Below, in pieces: positions 20,657 through 33,686 of a DNA stretch of 64,000 nucleotides. The DNA lies in the NCBI RefSeq assembly GCF_026151205.1, contig NC_087084.1:7241394-7305393 (forward strand), in the 5' to 3' direction. A model generated the notes under the pieces. The model did no database searches, was not told the DNA's origin, and was given only the letters and a program-made list of their open reading frames with translations. How positions within the stretch are numbered: the first letter of the stretch is position 1; each line of letters opens with the position of its first letter. This DNA is from Bolinopsis microptera. Lineage: Eukaryota > Ctenophora > Tentaculata > Lobata > Bolinopsidae. Both the position numbers and the translations under genes were made by a program.

Positions 20657-23245
20657 CTGCAAGGTGAAATGTCCCTTACTCCAGCGATAGAACTACAAGC
20701 TGACACTTCCCTTACTCCAGCGATAGAACTTCAAGGTAAAATGTCCCTTACTCCAGCGATAGAACTTCAAGGTAAAATGTCCCTTACTCCAGCGATAGAA
20801 CTACAAGCTGACACTTCCCTTACTCCAGCGATAGAACTGCAAGGTGAAATTTCCCTTACTCCAGCGATAGAACTTCAAGGTGAAATGTCCCTTACTCCAG
20901 CGATAGAACTGCAAGGTGAAATTTCCCTTACTCCAGCGATAGAACTGCAAGGTGAAATGTCCCTTACTCCAGCGATAGAACTACAAGCTGACACTTCCCT
21001 TACTCCAGCGATAGAACTTCAAGGTGAAATGTCCCTTACTCCAGCGATAGAACTACAAGCTGACACTTCCCTTACTCCAGCGATAGAACTTCAAGGTGAA
21101 ATGTCCCTTACTCCAGCGATAGAACTACAAGCTGACACTTCCCTTACTCCAGCGATAGAACTTCAAGGTGAAATGTCCCTTACTCCAGCGATAGAACTAC
21201 AAGCTGACACTTCCCTTACTCCAGCGATAGAACTTCAAGGTGAAATGTCCCTTACTCCAGCGATAGAACTACAAGCTGACACTTCCCTTACTCCAGCGAT
21301 AGAACTTCAAGGTGAAATGTCCCTTACTCCAGCGATAGAACTACAAGCTGACACTTCCCTTACTCCAGCGATAGAACTACAAGCTGACACTTCCCTTACT
21401 CCAGCGATAGAACTACAAGGTAAAACGTCCCTTACTCCAGCGATAGAACTTCAAGGTGAAATGTCCCTTACTCCAGCGATAGAACTTCAAGGTGATGCAC
21501 TTCCCTTACTCCAGCGATAGAACTGCAAGGTGAAATGTCCCTTACTCCAGCGATAGAACTACAAGCTGACACTTCCCTTACTCCAGCGATAGAACTTCAA
21601 GGTGAAATGTCCCTTACTCCAGCGATAGAACTACAAGCTGACACTTCCCTTACTCCAGCGATAGAACTTCAAGGTGAAATGTCCCTTACTCCAGCGATAG
21701 AACTTCAAGGTGATGCACTTCCCTTACTCCAGCGATAGAACTGCATGGTGAAATTTCCCTTACTCCAGCGATAGAACTTCAAGGTGAAATTTCCCTTACT
21801 CCAGCGATAGAACTGCAAGGTGAAATGTCCCTTACTCCAGCGATAGAACTACAAGCTGACACTTCCCTTACTCCAGCGATAGAACTTCAAGGTGAAATGT
21901 CCCTTACTCCAGCGATAGAACTACAAGCTGACACTTCCCTTACTCCAGCGATAGAACTTCAAGGTGAAATGTCCCTTACTCCAGCGATAGAACTACAAGC
22001 TGACACTTCCCTTACCCCAGCGATAGAACTGCGAGGTGAAAAGTGCCTTACTCCAGCGATAGAACTACAAGCTGATACTTCCCTTACTCCAGCGATAGAA
22101 CTTCAAGGTGAAATGTCCCTTACTCCAGCGATAGAACTACAAGCTGACATTTCCCTTACTCCAGCGATAGAACTTCAAGGTAAAATGTCCCTTACTCCAG
22201 CGATAGAACTACAAGCTGACACTTCCCTTACTCCAGCGATAGAACTTCAAGGTGAAATGTCCCTTACTCCAGCGATAGAACTACAAGCTGATACTTCCCT
22301 TACTCCAGCGATAGAACTGCTAGGTAAAATGTCCCTTACTCCAGCGATAGAACTACAAGGTAAAACATCCCTTACTCCAGCGATAGAACTTCAAGGTAAA
22401 ATGTCCCTTACTCCAGCGATAGAACTGCAAGGTGCATGGTGAAATTTCCCTTACTCCAGCGATAGAACTACAAGCTGACTCTTACCTTACTCCAGCGATA
22501 AAACTTCAAGGTGAAATTTCCCTTACTCCAGCGATAGAACTGATAGGTGAAATGTCCCTTACTCCAGCGATAGAACTACAAGCTGACACTTCCCTTACCC
22601 CAGCGATAGAACTGCGAGGTGAAAAGTCCCTTACTCCAGCGATAGAACTACAAGCTGACACTTCCCTTACTGATCCAGCGATAGAACTTCAAGGTAAAAT
22701 GTCCCTTACTCCAGCGATAGAACTACAAGCTGACACTTCCCTTACTCCAGCGATAGAGCTGCAAGGTGAAATTTCCCTTACTCCAGCGATAGAACTTCAA
22801 GGTGAAATGTCCCTTACTCCAGCGATAGAACTACAAGCTGACATTTCCCTTACTCCAGCGATAGAACTTCAAGGTGAAATGTCCCTTACTCCAGCGATAG
22901 AACTACAAGCTGACACTTCCCTTACCCCAGCGATAGAACTGCAAGGTGAAAAGTCCCTTACTCCAGCGATAGAACTTCGAGGTGAAATATCCCTTACTCT
23001 AGCGATAGAACTACAAGGTAAAACATCCCTTACTCCAGCGATAGAACTACAAGGTAAAACGTCCCTAATCCAGCGATAGAACTGAAAGGTAAAACTAAAA
23101 CGTCCCTTGCTCCAGCGATAGAACTACACGGTGAAACGTTCCTTAGTCCAGCGATAGAACTGAAAGGTAAAACTAAAATGTCCCTTGCTTCAGCGATAGA
23201 GCTGCACGGTGAAACGTCCCTTACTCCACTGATAGAACTGCACGG
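20657..23245. repeat. 36-bp minisatellite, about 72 copies, dimer-organised
   Basis: Same unit family as 10066-11775 but dominated by a 72-bp dimer encoding alternating LQGEMS and LQADTS repeats. Several indels break the reading frame (near 21490, 21710, 22430, 22670 and 23067), unlike the parent array. This fits loss of selection, or an untranslated array. Confidence 0.95.
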
Positions 23246-24330
23246 ATTACAGTCTGCAGTCACCGCAACAAATTCCAAAAAATTGGTCACTTTGATTTGA
23301 TGCGATAGCCCATGTTAAGTGTTTTCCATTTTTCAATTGAACATTTTGTTTACTTTATTCAATAAAGTTATATTTATTTGTTCCATTGTTTTGTAAAACA
23401 AATAAATTTGATACAGTATAGTTATTTTATTTGTTTTTGTATCTATGATCGAGTAATTTCATCTACAATTAATATCGTTAAACGTAATTGGATTTATTAA
23501 TTGGACAAGTATTAGTAATTGAAATTCTTTCCCACTATTAAATGTTTTAATTGTATTTCCGTTTCGAATACTTAAAAGATGATCATCGCATCAAACCCAT
23601 TTTGCTTGTTTCAACTTTAAATCAAGGATCTGAGAATATTCCCGTAGATTTTAGCCCCACTTTTCATTGGCTAAAATCTTGAAGTTTCATATCACAAAAA
23701 AAAGTAAAATCCTAATTTTTGCACCAAAATATACGTGGTACTAGTCGTACTTTTCAATTTACGTATTTAATATATACTTTAAGGGTCCATACTTCTCATT
23801 TAAGAACAATAAATATAAAATAAACAAATGATAAATTTTGAAAGATAAGCGGAAACTGATAGATATGATGGTTAAGAAATAGTAATAAAAATCGGGAACT
23901 CTTCGTACGTTTTGTAATGGTTTGACCAATACGAGGTCGCGTCTTCAGTCACGTGGTCTCTCCACTAATATATAATAGGGAGCTCTATGTGGTGTGATTG
24001 GGCAATACGCTGACGAATAAACTCTCCGGAGTCCGGACAGAGTGTTTCCTGATATGGTCCGTGTGCTTAGTTCTTCTTTATCAGTTTAGTTGACCGTTAC
24101 TACATTACTACAGTAATGATCTCATAATTTTGTCGGAGAGTCTACGGTTATAACTATTAGCTCATATTTTCTGATTCTGCCTATTTCCTAGTATAGGCCT
24201 TTACCGACTCTCAAATTTGCAGAAAATTGACGGGCTGCTTATTATATTTATTATCATGTCGAATTAATATCTAATTTTTTGTTGTATTTTGCATATTAAA
24301 ATTATCAAATTAATTTGACAGTTGCGTCTC
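23246..24330 (+). repeat. Duplicated 3' flank of the receptor gene
   Basis: It repeats 11776-12340 and 12957-13500 nearly base for base, including the AATAAA signal (23361-23366) and the LTR-like TATATAATAG / AATAAACTCTCC block. Similarity stops near 24330, after the GTCGTTATT match. The 620-bp segment 12341-12956 is missing here. Confidence 0.9.
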
Positions 24331-24599
24331 GTTATTACCGTCGTGTTTTTGAAGACAATAAAACACATTTTAAATCAGAACAGTCACAGATTATAAATTT
24401 TAAATTGATGGTACACTCGCAAGACTTTCACAATAACGGCGTTGAAATCGAATATATTAGTTATTCAGACTCAGTAGATCGGTCATAAAATTATAAACTT
24501 GAGAATTTCCTTAAATCAGGCCTGCCGTCAATACGTAATCTTGATCTTTCCGTGATTCTTTAGAAATCGTTAGCAGGTCTTTAGCCGGGATTTGGAATT

Positions 24600-24790
24600 T
24601 GAGCTATCCCGGTCCGGTCCCGGGTCCGGTAAACCGGTCAAGTCACATTTTTAATCCCGGTCGCGGTCCGCGGTCCGGTCAAATGCTGATTTATGTCCGG
24701 TCCGGGTCCGGTCCGGTTAATTCAGGAATTCTGTCCCCGGGGTCCCGGTCCTGTCCCGGTCAATCACTCAATTTGCCGGGATTTGACGGG
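24600..24790. repeat. GC-rich CCGGTC/CCCGGTC repeat block 1
   Basis: Irregular runs of CCGGTC, CCCGGTC and GGTCCGGT in otherwise AT-rich DNA. Open frames through it are repeat artefacts. Confidence 0.85.
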
Positions 24791-25229
24791 ATCTTTTACT
24801 AATTTCATTCACTGTGATTTAAGTTTTTTCTTTCATTCCTTTGTGAATTTCATCTTTAAACAACTCTGAGCCAAAATAAAAACAATGTGTTAAATTGCTA
24901 AACAATGTTTAGGTAACTAATATCGTTACATAACTCATAAGTGCAAACTAACATTCAAGTTTTTCAACTCGGGCTACGCCCAATTGTCATCAATTGGAAT
25001 TGGAGAATGAAAAACTGTTGAATAATTTGAGGGATCAGATTGAGGAATGAGAATTGATGGTGAATTGAGTAAATCAGTACATGAAACATTATTGGTGTAG
25101 TACATAGGCCCATGCACATATGACGGGTTTTTTTTTATTTTTTTCAATTTAATATTCTTAGTTATTATTATTCAAATTGTTCAATTATTACTGTAAATGA
25201 AAGTTGCAGATTCCTATATGAGAATACCT

Positions 25230-25556
25230 GTTTGGTCCCGGTCATCCCGGTCATCCGGTCAAATCCCGGTCATCCAGGTCATCCGGTCACATACGTCAAT
25301 CCCGCGTCATCCCGGTCATCCGGTATCCGGTAAAGTGGATTGTTGGTCCCGGTCCCGGTCCGGTCCCGGTAAGATAGACAAATACCAGAAAATTTATTGG
25401 GTCCCGGTCCCGGTCCCGGTCACGGTAATTGATAATCTTAGTCCGGTCCCGGTCACGGTCCGGTCAAGTCAATTTGTATCCCGGTCCCGGTCCGGTCGGC
25501 CTAAATTCATGTACCGGTCACCTCATGAATATGGAAAATTCTATGAATGCCGGTTG
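25230..25556. repeat. GC-rich CCGGTC/CCCGGTC repeat block 2
   Basis: Same motif family and orientation as 24600-24790, with GGTCATCC variants on the left half. Between the two blocks (24791-25229) the DNA is AT-rich without a gene. Confidence 0.85.
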
Positions 25557-25892
25557 GGATAATATAATGTAATAATGACAAACTGCATATAATAATTAAT
25601 TAAATCAAGTACGTATTGTTATAATCGTAGTTTACCTAGAATTACTAAGTTTATTGAATAAAAAACATTTGATAGGACCTCTCGATCAATCAAGTTTTTT
25701 ATTACTGCTACAAATCTACCAAATTTCACTCGTATTTATTATTCAATTCATTTTCTGCTCTACGTTGTCAGTTTGGTGTTCATATTTTGTTATATATAGA
25801 TATCTTTCCATATTATGCGAACATGGAAAATTAAAACAGCAGCAATAAAACAACTATCAAATTTTCAAACAATAATCGAAACCCGCCCCAAC

Positions 25893-26490
25893 GATGTGTA
25901 GTCTCCACAATGTACAGTCTCCACAATGTGCAGTCTCACAATGTGCAGTCTCCACAATGTGCAGTCTCCACAATGTGAGTCTCCACAATGTGCAGTCTCC
26001 ACAATGTGCAGTTCTCACATGTGCAGTCTCCAACAATGTGCAGTATCCACATTGTGCAGTCTCCACAATGTGCAGTCTCCACCCTGTGCAGGTCTCCACA
26101 ATGTGCAGTCTCCACAATGGTGTGCAGTCTTCCACAATGTGCAAGTCTCCACAATGGGCAGTCTCCACAATGTTGCAGTCTCCACTTTGGTGCAGTTCAG
26201 CAATGTGCAGTCTCCCAATGTGCATTCTCCACAATGTGCAGTCTCAGCAATGTGCAGTCTCCACAATGTGCAGTCTTCACATTGTTGCAGTCTCACAATG
26301 TGCAGTCTCCACAATGTGCAGTCTCCACAATGTTGCAGTCTCCAACATTGTGCAGTTAGCAGTGTGCAGTCTGACAATGTGCTGGACTCACAATGTGCAG
26401 TCTCCACAATGTGCTGATCTCCACATGTGAGTCTCCACAATGTGCAGTTACACAATGTGCAGTCTCCACAATGTGTAGTTCTCACAAACA
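25893..26490. repeat. Degenerate 16-bp minisatellite
   Basis: About 36 copies of CAGTCTCCACAATGTG with frequent one-base indels. Because the indels shift the frame, overlapping open frames appear on both strands; none is a gene. Confidence 0.9.
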
Positions 26491-29400
26491 GTTCACTTTT
26501 AAAACTCAGGATAGGAGGATCTGTAGGGGAAGAGGAGGGAACTTTTTGGTTGTCTGTATTCTGAGTTGGGTGATACTGTACGTACCCACTGTTCTGACAG
26601 TGAAATATGTTCTTTGTCTTCAGCGGCTCCGCCTATACAGTAGCGGAGACAGGGTTCTTGATCTGGGTAACCTGAAGTGAAATGGTTCTGAGCTTTCTGG
26701 GGGGACATTGGCTATGATGGATTCGGTTTATATAAAGTTAATGAATTCAGTTAAATTGTATAAAATTTACAGTTTTTCAGTTTAAAGACTTTCAATTCAG
26801 CAAGAATTGAAGTTTTCTGCACGTTATAACAATTATTAACATACTAAAAAATGTTATTGTTACAGCAAACAAATCTCACCTTGCCACCACAGAGCGTATG
26901 AGGTCAATAAGGTCTGTCTGAGGAGGTGCAGTTTCTTATCACAAAGATCAGACCCAGTCTGCAAAACAGCAGATGGCAGCATTCCTTCTCAGCTCTCCTT
27001 TCATATGAGTTTTTCGATATGTCCAGATATGTCAACATTTTAATAAATATAATTTTAGTAATGATGGAAAATAAACATTAAACTTTTAAACATTGATGTC
27101 GTTGTTTAATATTATTAGAATCTTACCTTCATTATGGGGAAAATCAGAGGTGAGTTGATATTTGGATTCTTTTGCCAACTGGCTTTAGAGGTATAGAGTC
27201 AGTAACTAAACGATACCAGAATTAGGTTTGTATATTGTTTACTCTACCATTATTATTACATGTAATACCATGGTTATGAAATGGATGCCATAATAGAACT
27301 TAGAAGCTTATAAAAATTATATAAAAATTTCAACGGTGTTGATGTTTGGACGACTCGAGTTCCATAATTGAAACTTAATTTATAACTCACCCAATTTAGA
27401 GAAAGTACGTATGCCTCCGTTAATGATAGCCTATAACTAAGTTAATTGTTCTCTTGGGGGTACCATGATAAACATGTGAATGTGTTCTTTATCTACAGAT
27501 CTAGATACGGCAGCGGAGATAAAACTTGCAGTGGTCCGGACCTCGCCTGGTCGTCTCGGTGGCAGATGGCGGAAGATAACTTTCAGTGAGGATAGTGGAA
27601 TGATAACAATCTTATATTTTAACATTTAAATTCTATCAAAAAGTTCTTATATGACTATGATGAACTGATAAGTTTGAGCCAGAAGCGATGGTTAAACTAG
27701 TTAGGACTTTCACATGATGGGTATTGTTATTAGTCGGCAAGCTTATTTTTTTTCAAAAATTTGCACTCATATTTTAGCAATTAATTTCATTTTAGCAATT
27801 TATTTATTTTAGCAATTAATTTATCAAAAGTGGACTTGGGGCCTTGGGTGGAGATATAAAATTTACAAGGTTAATTATCTTACATTCTCGAGAAAACAGC
27901 CATGTTCTTGTTTCTCTTGCTAATACTAATATAATGCTCCTTTTCCCTCCTTGCTTTTCTCCTCTTGGAAGGTTTAAACTCTTAAAAAACCATGATTTGT
28001 TGGCTGTTCTCTGTCTCTGTATTGTTCGGGATGATTTGGGCCTGTAGTTTCGGTCGCAAGTGACAGTTTCTTTAGAGTTGTACTCACTACTGACCGGTCG
28101 ATGAACTGAGCAAAAGCAGTGTTTTCCTCACCAACGATTGGTCGTGAGATGAGGTGGAGGTCAGTTTGATTAGGATTTAAGTAAGATGGGAACTACGTTT
28201 TTGTCGGGCACTGCCATCGAATAACTATTGTCTGTTTATCAGGATGGTTGGTCTACAATTGGAACATCAAACGAAAGAAGTTGGCTCCAAATTTTTACAG
28301 AGATGGAGAAATTTGAAAGGTATCTGGATTTTTTCTACTAATTCTCGTTTTAAGTGTTATCCCATAATTGCATCTTCTAGAGGTGTGTTTGGAGATGGTG
28401 GGAGGGGGGGAAAATAGGTAGAGGCATGAGCAGGTAAAATATTGTTTTTGAACATGGTAATTTATAATTTGCCAGTCGCATGTGCAGTTAGAAAAACACT
28501 ATAATGCAATGCAAATCATATTACTTTTCAATCGTTGTTTTTGGCAGGGATCTAAGAACGGTTGTGTTACTGATGCCACCGACATAATAATTGATTTATC
28601 TTGTTTGTACATGCTCAAAGAAGGTGTATACAAATATTGCTCGGTACAGAAAAAATATCAGTAACTATACTAATAGCAATTAGCATCAGGAGGAATGATT
28701 ATAAAAATAATTGATTTTTTAAAGAATTGGGTATAGTTACAAGAATTGGGAATGTATGTTCTTGAGTTGCTTTGTTTAAACTTCGGGATATTATGCAGTG
28801 AATGGCATTGAGTCATGGGTTGGTAATGAATACTTTTTATAAGTCCTCGTTTGGACCGATTTTTATTATGTTTATCTTAATATTATTATGGAACAAAGTT
28901 AAAAAGAAACAAAAAGAAAGGGAAGTTTTGCCTGATTCATTCGATGGAGTTGCATTACTATCTGATCTTCTTTTCGTTACTATAGAAACATCATGACAGC
29001 TGTATTGCCTTCTTAGTATTCTTTATCTTGTTGAGGGCTCTTGTTGAGAACCTGTTTAGCTGGAGTCTTCTGTATCTGTAGTCGTCGGAACAACGGTGCA
29101 TTTTTTTCGCCTTGTCAATGGTTTCTTCACATCAGGAGTTTCTGTAGTGCTGTACTCACTCACCGAACATGGTCGGGGCTGTGGGAAGCGTTTTCTTTAT
29201 CAGATTGTTCGTGCAACAGTGATGTCTCAGCAGTGGTAACATTGGGATTTTGTGCTAGGCTTTTTTGTTGGCTGGTGCATTACAGAACGTATTTAGGGTT
29301 AGTCCTTTTCATTCTACAGATTTTCTTGTATCATTGACGCTGTTATCAGATGTTTTAGTGGTCAAAAACACTTTTTGCAGACCTTTTGTGGTGCATAATA

Positions 29401-30988
29401 TATCGCCGTCAGAACATCAACCAGATTGCTATGGCCGACCTCCATCTGATAGGTTGGTCTAAGAGGGGATAAATCGATTACTTGACATACTCATAGGGAT
29501 TGTGGGGTTTGTTTTAGTGGAATCAGAAGTATTCGAAAGGTATTTAGGATTTGACTTCTAACGTCGACAGATCTCCTTGTACTATTAACACTATCCTCCG
29601 AACTTTCTCATGGTAGACCACCCGTTCGCGTTCTGGGAGACCTTCTATTGAGTTGTCATCAACTATATGTCGTCGAATAACTACTGGTGCCGGTACATCT
29701 AGATCTTATCTCTTCTGTCTCATTCAGGGGCTTGGTACTTCACATGTTTTTGTGATTTCTCCTGCACGGGAATGGGTATGATATGAATTCAGGATTTGGA
29801 TCTCAGCCTAGATGAAGAGTGCCTGAGCGTTTGCTCAGTCTTTTGCTGGTTCGGAAGTAGACGTAATTTAGGGGCTTGCACAACATTTGAACTTGTTTAC
29901 TTGTCCTTAGGCTGACTATTAGCAACTGGGAGGTGACTCACATTTTCATCTTTAATCGGTTCCTCATCATCATTTTAGGTGCTGATCTAGTTTCACATTT
30001 CACATACGTTGTTAGCTGGAGGAGAGATTTCAGTGAGTCGAACATTTTCGCAATGTTGTTTTAGTTTTTATGTGCAGCTGATTTTTTTGATTCTGCTACA
30101 ATTTTTTCAGCTTAAAGCTTTTACTTGTTTCAGATTTCCGCTGTTTTCTGTCTCTCTGTTCGACTAGGTGGGAGATTTATGAGTTTCAGAGCTGTTTATC
30201 TCGTCATTATCATTTCTTGTGTCCTGGGCTCTAGAATACAGGGACATTATCGCTATTGTCAGTATAGTTGGGAGTTAAAACGTCAGCATTTTTGTTGGTG
30301 GAGTTCATCACACTGACATGAGCAGATTCTTGCAATCTCTTCGTGTCAGTTTATATTAGCTATCGTTTTTTAAATTCTGCCCACTTTACAAACCTCCATG
30401 GGTCTGCAGCTTTTACGCTTTCTTGGCTTTTTTCATTTCTCAACTCTCTGGCCACCTCATCATATTCAAAAGTCATGTCCAGAACATTTTTCTGTGTGTT
30501 TGTCAATTGGCAAGTTCTTCTACTGGGATTATTCATATTATTCATCTTCTGAATCACTATTAATGATCAGTTAAACCACCGCAGGAACTTTTTCATAGTT
30601 GCAATCTATTTGGTTGATGATGTTTGTCCACTGAATAATCAGTTCTTTCAAATGCTGAGTGCATATAAGAGGATAACTGACTGTCCTCCTTGGAATCACT
30701 TTCTTGCTTCTTGGAGACATTTTTAGAGATAACAAAGAGTGAGGTGGACTAGGAGCATGATTGAATTTGTCCGTCTTGAGAATTGCTTATTGAGCTGATC
30801 AAAAACAGCCAGACCTCGTCAGCTGGAGCCTCCCTGAGATACGGTTTGGGATTACAGACTTGTTAAAATCATAATATTAGCAATATTAGGTACATAACCA
30901 TCAATAAATGAAACTGCTTCTAGGTGCCAATATCATGTAAATATTTCAATTTGTAGGTGTTTTAAAAATTATTTAATGCTTCATTCAT
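26491..30988. other. Unassigned 4.5 kb; no supported gene
   Basis: A diverged repeat pair is visible at about 26605-26680 and 27470-27545 (both contain TGTTCTTT, then CAG, then AGCGGAGA). 28000-30700 has coding-like composition on the minus strand, including a 65-residue frame at 30360-30557, but is broken by many stops. It may be a worn-out gene or element; I could not identify a family. Confidence 0.4.
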
Positions 30989-31239
30989 TTAATTTTTCAC
31001 CTTTTTTTTATCGACTTTCTTATATCTTTCACCAATTTCTCGGGGTGGGCAAGCTAAAATTGTTTTGAATTTTTCAATAATAAAAATATATGGCTTATTG
31101 GTTTTAAAAACTTGGACAAATAATGGACCTGAGGTGGGTGTGTAAAATTCAAAGTGACAATTTAATTTCAATCCATCCTTTGTTATCTCACCTAATTCAT
31201 GCTTCACTGCAATCATCAGATGGTCTGGAGGCCCATGAG
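30989..31239 (-). CDS. Candidate terminal exon, unknown protein
   Basis: On the minus strand a good acceptor (TTCTATAATTTCAG, ending at 31240) opens an 82-residue frame that begins HGPPDHLMIAVKHELGE and ends in a lysine-rich tail (KKVDKKKVKN) at a stop. The composition is that of a real globular segment (CHFEFYTPTSGPLFVQVF). I do not recognise the family. The exon needs a phase-1 donor upstream, which the exon at 32232-32333 (phase 0) does not supply, so they are not simply adjacent exons. It could also be a pseudogene fragment. Confidence 0.4.
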
Positions 31240-32231
31240 CTGAAATTATAGAACATGTCATATGTATGTTGTCTATTTTAAAAAGGTAACAATTTTATTG
31301 TGGGTAGAGAATTGCGGAATTTTCCTTATTCGGTACCTCCGGCCGGGGCCTTACAGATCGAAACATATCTATTCATTCCTATAGCTCATCGTATATAACT
31401 CATATTCACGCTGTTATCAATCTACCTTTTTGTTCGTATTGATTCGTGATCAAAGGGGCAGTTTCAATATTGCGTATTATTACAACCTGTTCCTGACCAT
31501 ACATTTTTCTTGCACGATTTTAAAGCTTTTTCCGAGTATGGGTGTTGTGCCTTATAATATGGTAAACACTAAGTTATCTGCTTACTTAGCTCATAGGCTT
31601 TCTCAAACCTGTACATCCGCTAGCTGAAGGCTTTATTCAAGGAAATTGAATATCAGTTATGTTATAGTTTTATAGTTTCTTGCCATCATCTATCTATCTA
31701 TGATCTAGCTCCGTAATATAAATTGTATGGATTTTTATTTGCCGACAACGATAAGGTTTTATCTAAGTATTCCCTAATCGATACTTTTTACCGCATCAAA
31801 AAACATCAATCACAACCAAAGTTATGGATAGTCATAGCGTAAATTGTAATGTGAGCTAGTTATGACGTATCATAGAGCATGGCAACACGTGCACGCGTTG
31901 CTAATCTGTTCTTGCTTGCGCACGTGCAATCTCTTGATGTAGCTATAATCAGCAACGGCGCAGGTAACCTTTGATGAAATTACGACTTTATTCTAACCTT
32001 TATTTTACCTCACTTCCGAGGTTAATTATACAAAATCTAAAGACTTTATAAAAATTCTAAGAATGCTATAGACTATTCTTATCTTTTTTTACAAAACTGC
32101 TAAAAATGGCGAGGTTTCAACTCCATTAGCGAGCTTAAATTGGTGACACCAGAGGGTCATTTTTAGGTCGTTGCCGGGGGGATTTCGTCAAGTTTAAAAT
32201 ATAGTATAGATAGGTGAAAACTGTTACCCAC
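31240..32231. other. Gap between two minus-strand exons; no exon found
   Basis: AT-rich. I looked for an intermediate minus-strand exon joining phase 0 to phase 1 and for a PABPN1 RNA-recognition motif and saw neither. A plus-strand frame at 31430-31627 has no recognisable content. Confidence 0.4.
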
Positions 32232-32333
32232 CTTGATAGCCTCCAGCTCGGCATCCTCCACTGAATCGTTCATCAAGTCATTAGTGTCGTTAAGTGTGTC
32301 GTTTGAAGCATCGTACTGCTCTGTGTCAGACAT
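32232..32333 (-). CDS. First coding exon, PABPN1-like N-terminus
   Basis: ATG at 32333-32331 opens 34 acidic codons (MSDTEQYDASNDTLND...) ending in EDAELEAIK, followed by a good splice donor (AAG/GTGGGT, phase 0). The ending resembles the conserved DPELEAIK segment just before the coiled coil of nuclear poly(A)-binding protein (PABPN1, Drosophila Pabp2). That protein binds poly(A) tails in the nucleus and stimulates poly(A) polymerase. The expected coiled coil and RNA-recognition motif are not found in the 5 kb downstream on the minus strand, so the gene is split by a long intron, truncated by rearrangement, or only superficially similar. Confidence 0.4.
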
Positions 32334-33304
32334 AATGTGGCAGCTATAAAATGGTTATAGGTTAAAATTGTGCATGTTCAACAGAAGTGATCTTAATGTA
32401 AACGACTAAATAGAATTTAATGAATACAGTTAAAAACCTCTCAAATATACCCTTTATTTTCCCTATTAGCCCGTGTATTGATATTTCGCAGAGGTGAGGT
32501 GCTTACATTTGGTGGTAATGACAGTACATTTTGAGCTGTATTCCATTGCTAAGATTAAGGAGGAAAATTGGTTAGTGGAATGATGAAGATTTAAGAAACA
32601 CCAATTGGATAAAACACAGAGATAAAGAGCTATTACGCAGCATGAAAATAGGCATAAGGTCTCTCTGATTTGATTCAGTTCCTCAAGCACAATAAGAATG
32701 TTGATGCATGTTGCCAAATTATTGCCACGGTCCTCTTGAAGATAAGCAGGGCCACTCATCATCCTCCCAAGGATTGACCTCTGTCCCAATTGGGATTCCA
32801 CCCCTTGAGATATCCTACAAGATGGTCACTATAAAATTGAAAATGAAATCACTTACAAGTGACCCATTTAAGGAAGGGCTCATCTTGCAGCTAGAAGAGG
32901 CAAATGCCCACCGGCACTATATTAACGAGATTCGTAAGTTTCTAACGTGAACATTGGACAACTAGGTCCAATGATGATGTATCGAAAGGATTTTCCCTTT
33001 TTTACCACCTTACCATTTTGATTGATTTTGCACATGACTGACATGTTTTAACTGGAGAAAGGGTTCGCACAGTGGTAGTTTTATAAACCACTTTTAATTT
33101 ATTGACCTATTATACCTAGTGGTAGTTTTATAGACCACATTTAATTTATTTACTTATTATACTTAGTATTTATTTTTGGTGACTGTATCACCCAGTTTTA
33201 ACATTTGATAATTGTACAGTTTATTGACGACACATTGACTGAATGTTATTTTATATTAATTCATATTCTAGATATTTTATTTATTTTTCAACAGACGACA
33301 ACTT
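32334..33304. other. No supported gene
   Basis: Open frames occur on both strands at 32466-32950 (plus frame with KMVTIKLKMKSL), but no family, splice sites or repeat could be recognised. Possibly the worn body of the LINE whose 3' parts follow. Confidence 0.35.
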
Positions 33305-33686
33305 CCTGTTTTTTCTTCTATATTAGTTACTCATATCTCTTGTACAGACTTTTTTACAAGGACATTGACAGATGATACTCACATTAGTCATTCATTATTG
33401 CATCTAAATTATTTCACTTGCATTAGGTTTAGAAATTCATTCTCTGGTTAACAGATTTCAAATGTTTAATTAATTTGTAGTATGACAGTAAGGTATCCTG
33501 TTTTTTCTTCTATATTAGTTACTCATATCTCTTGTACAGACTTTTTTACAAGGACATTGACAAATGATACTCACATTAGGCATTCATTATTGCATCTAAA
33601 TTATTTCACTTGCATTAGGCTTAGAAATTTATTCTCTGGTCAACAGATTTCAAATGTTTAATTAATTTGTAGTATGACAGTAAGGT
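33305..33686 (+). repeat. ~190-bp tandem duplication
   Basis: Two head-to-tail copies starting at CTGTTTTTTCTTCTATATTA (about 33307 and 33498) with only a few differences. Confidence 0.85.

Noticed and set aside
25857-26485. Several overlapping frames (CSLHNVQSPQC-type repeats)
   Set aside because: Generated by the degenerate 16-bp minisatellite; frames shift with each indel.
30360-30557. 65-codon minus-strand frame (MIQKMNNMNNPSRR...)
   Set aside because: No splice sites, no neighbours in frame and no recognisable family; surrounding frames are full of stops.
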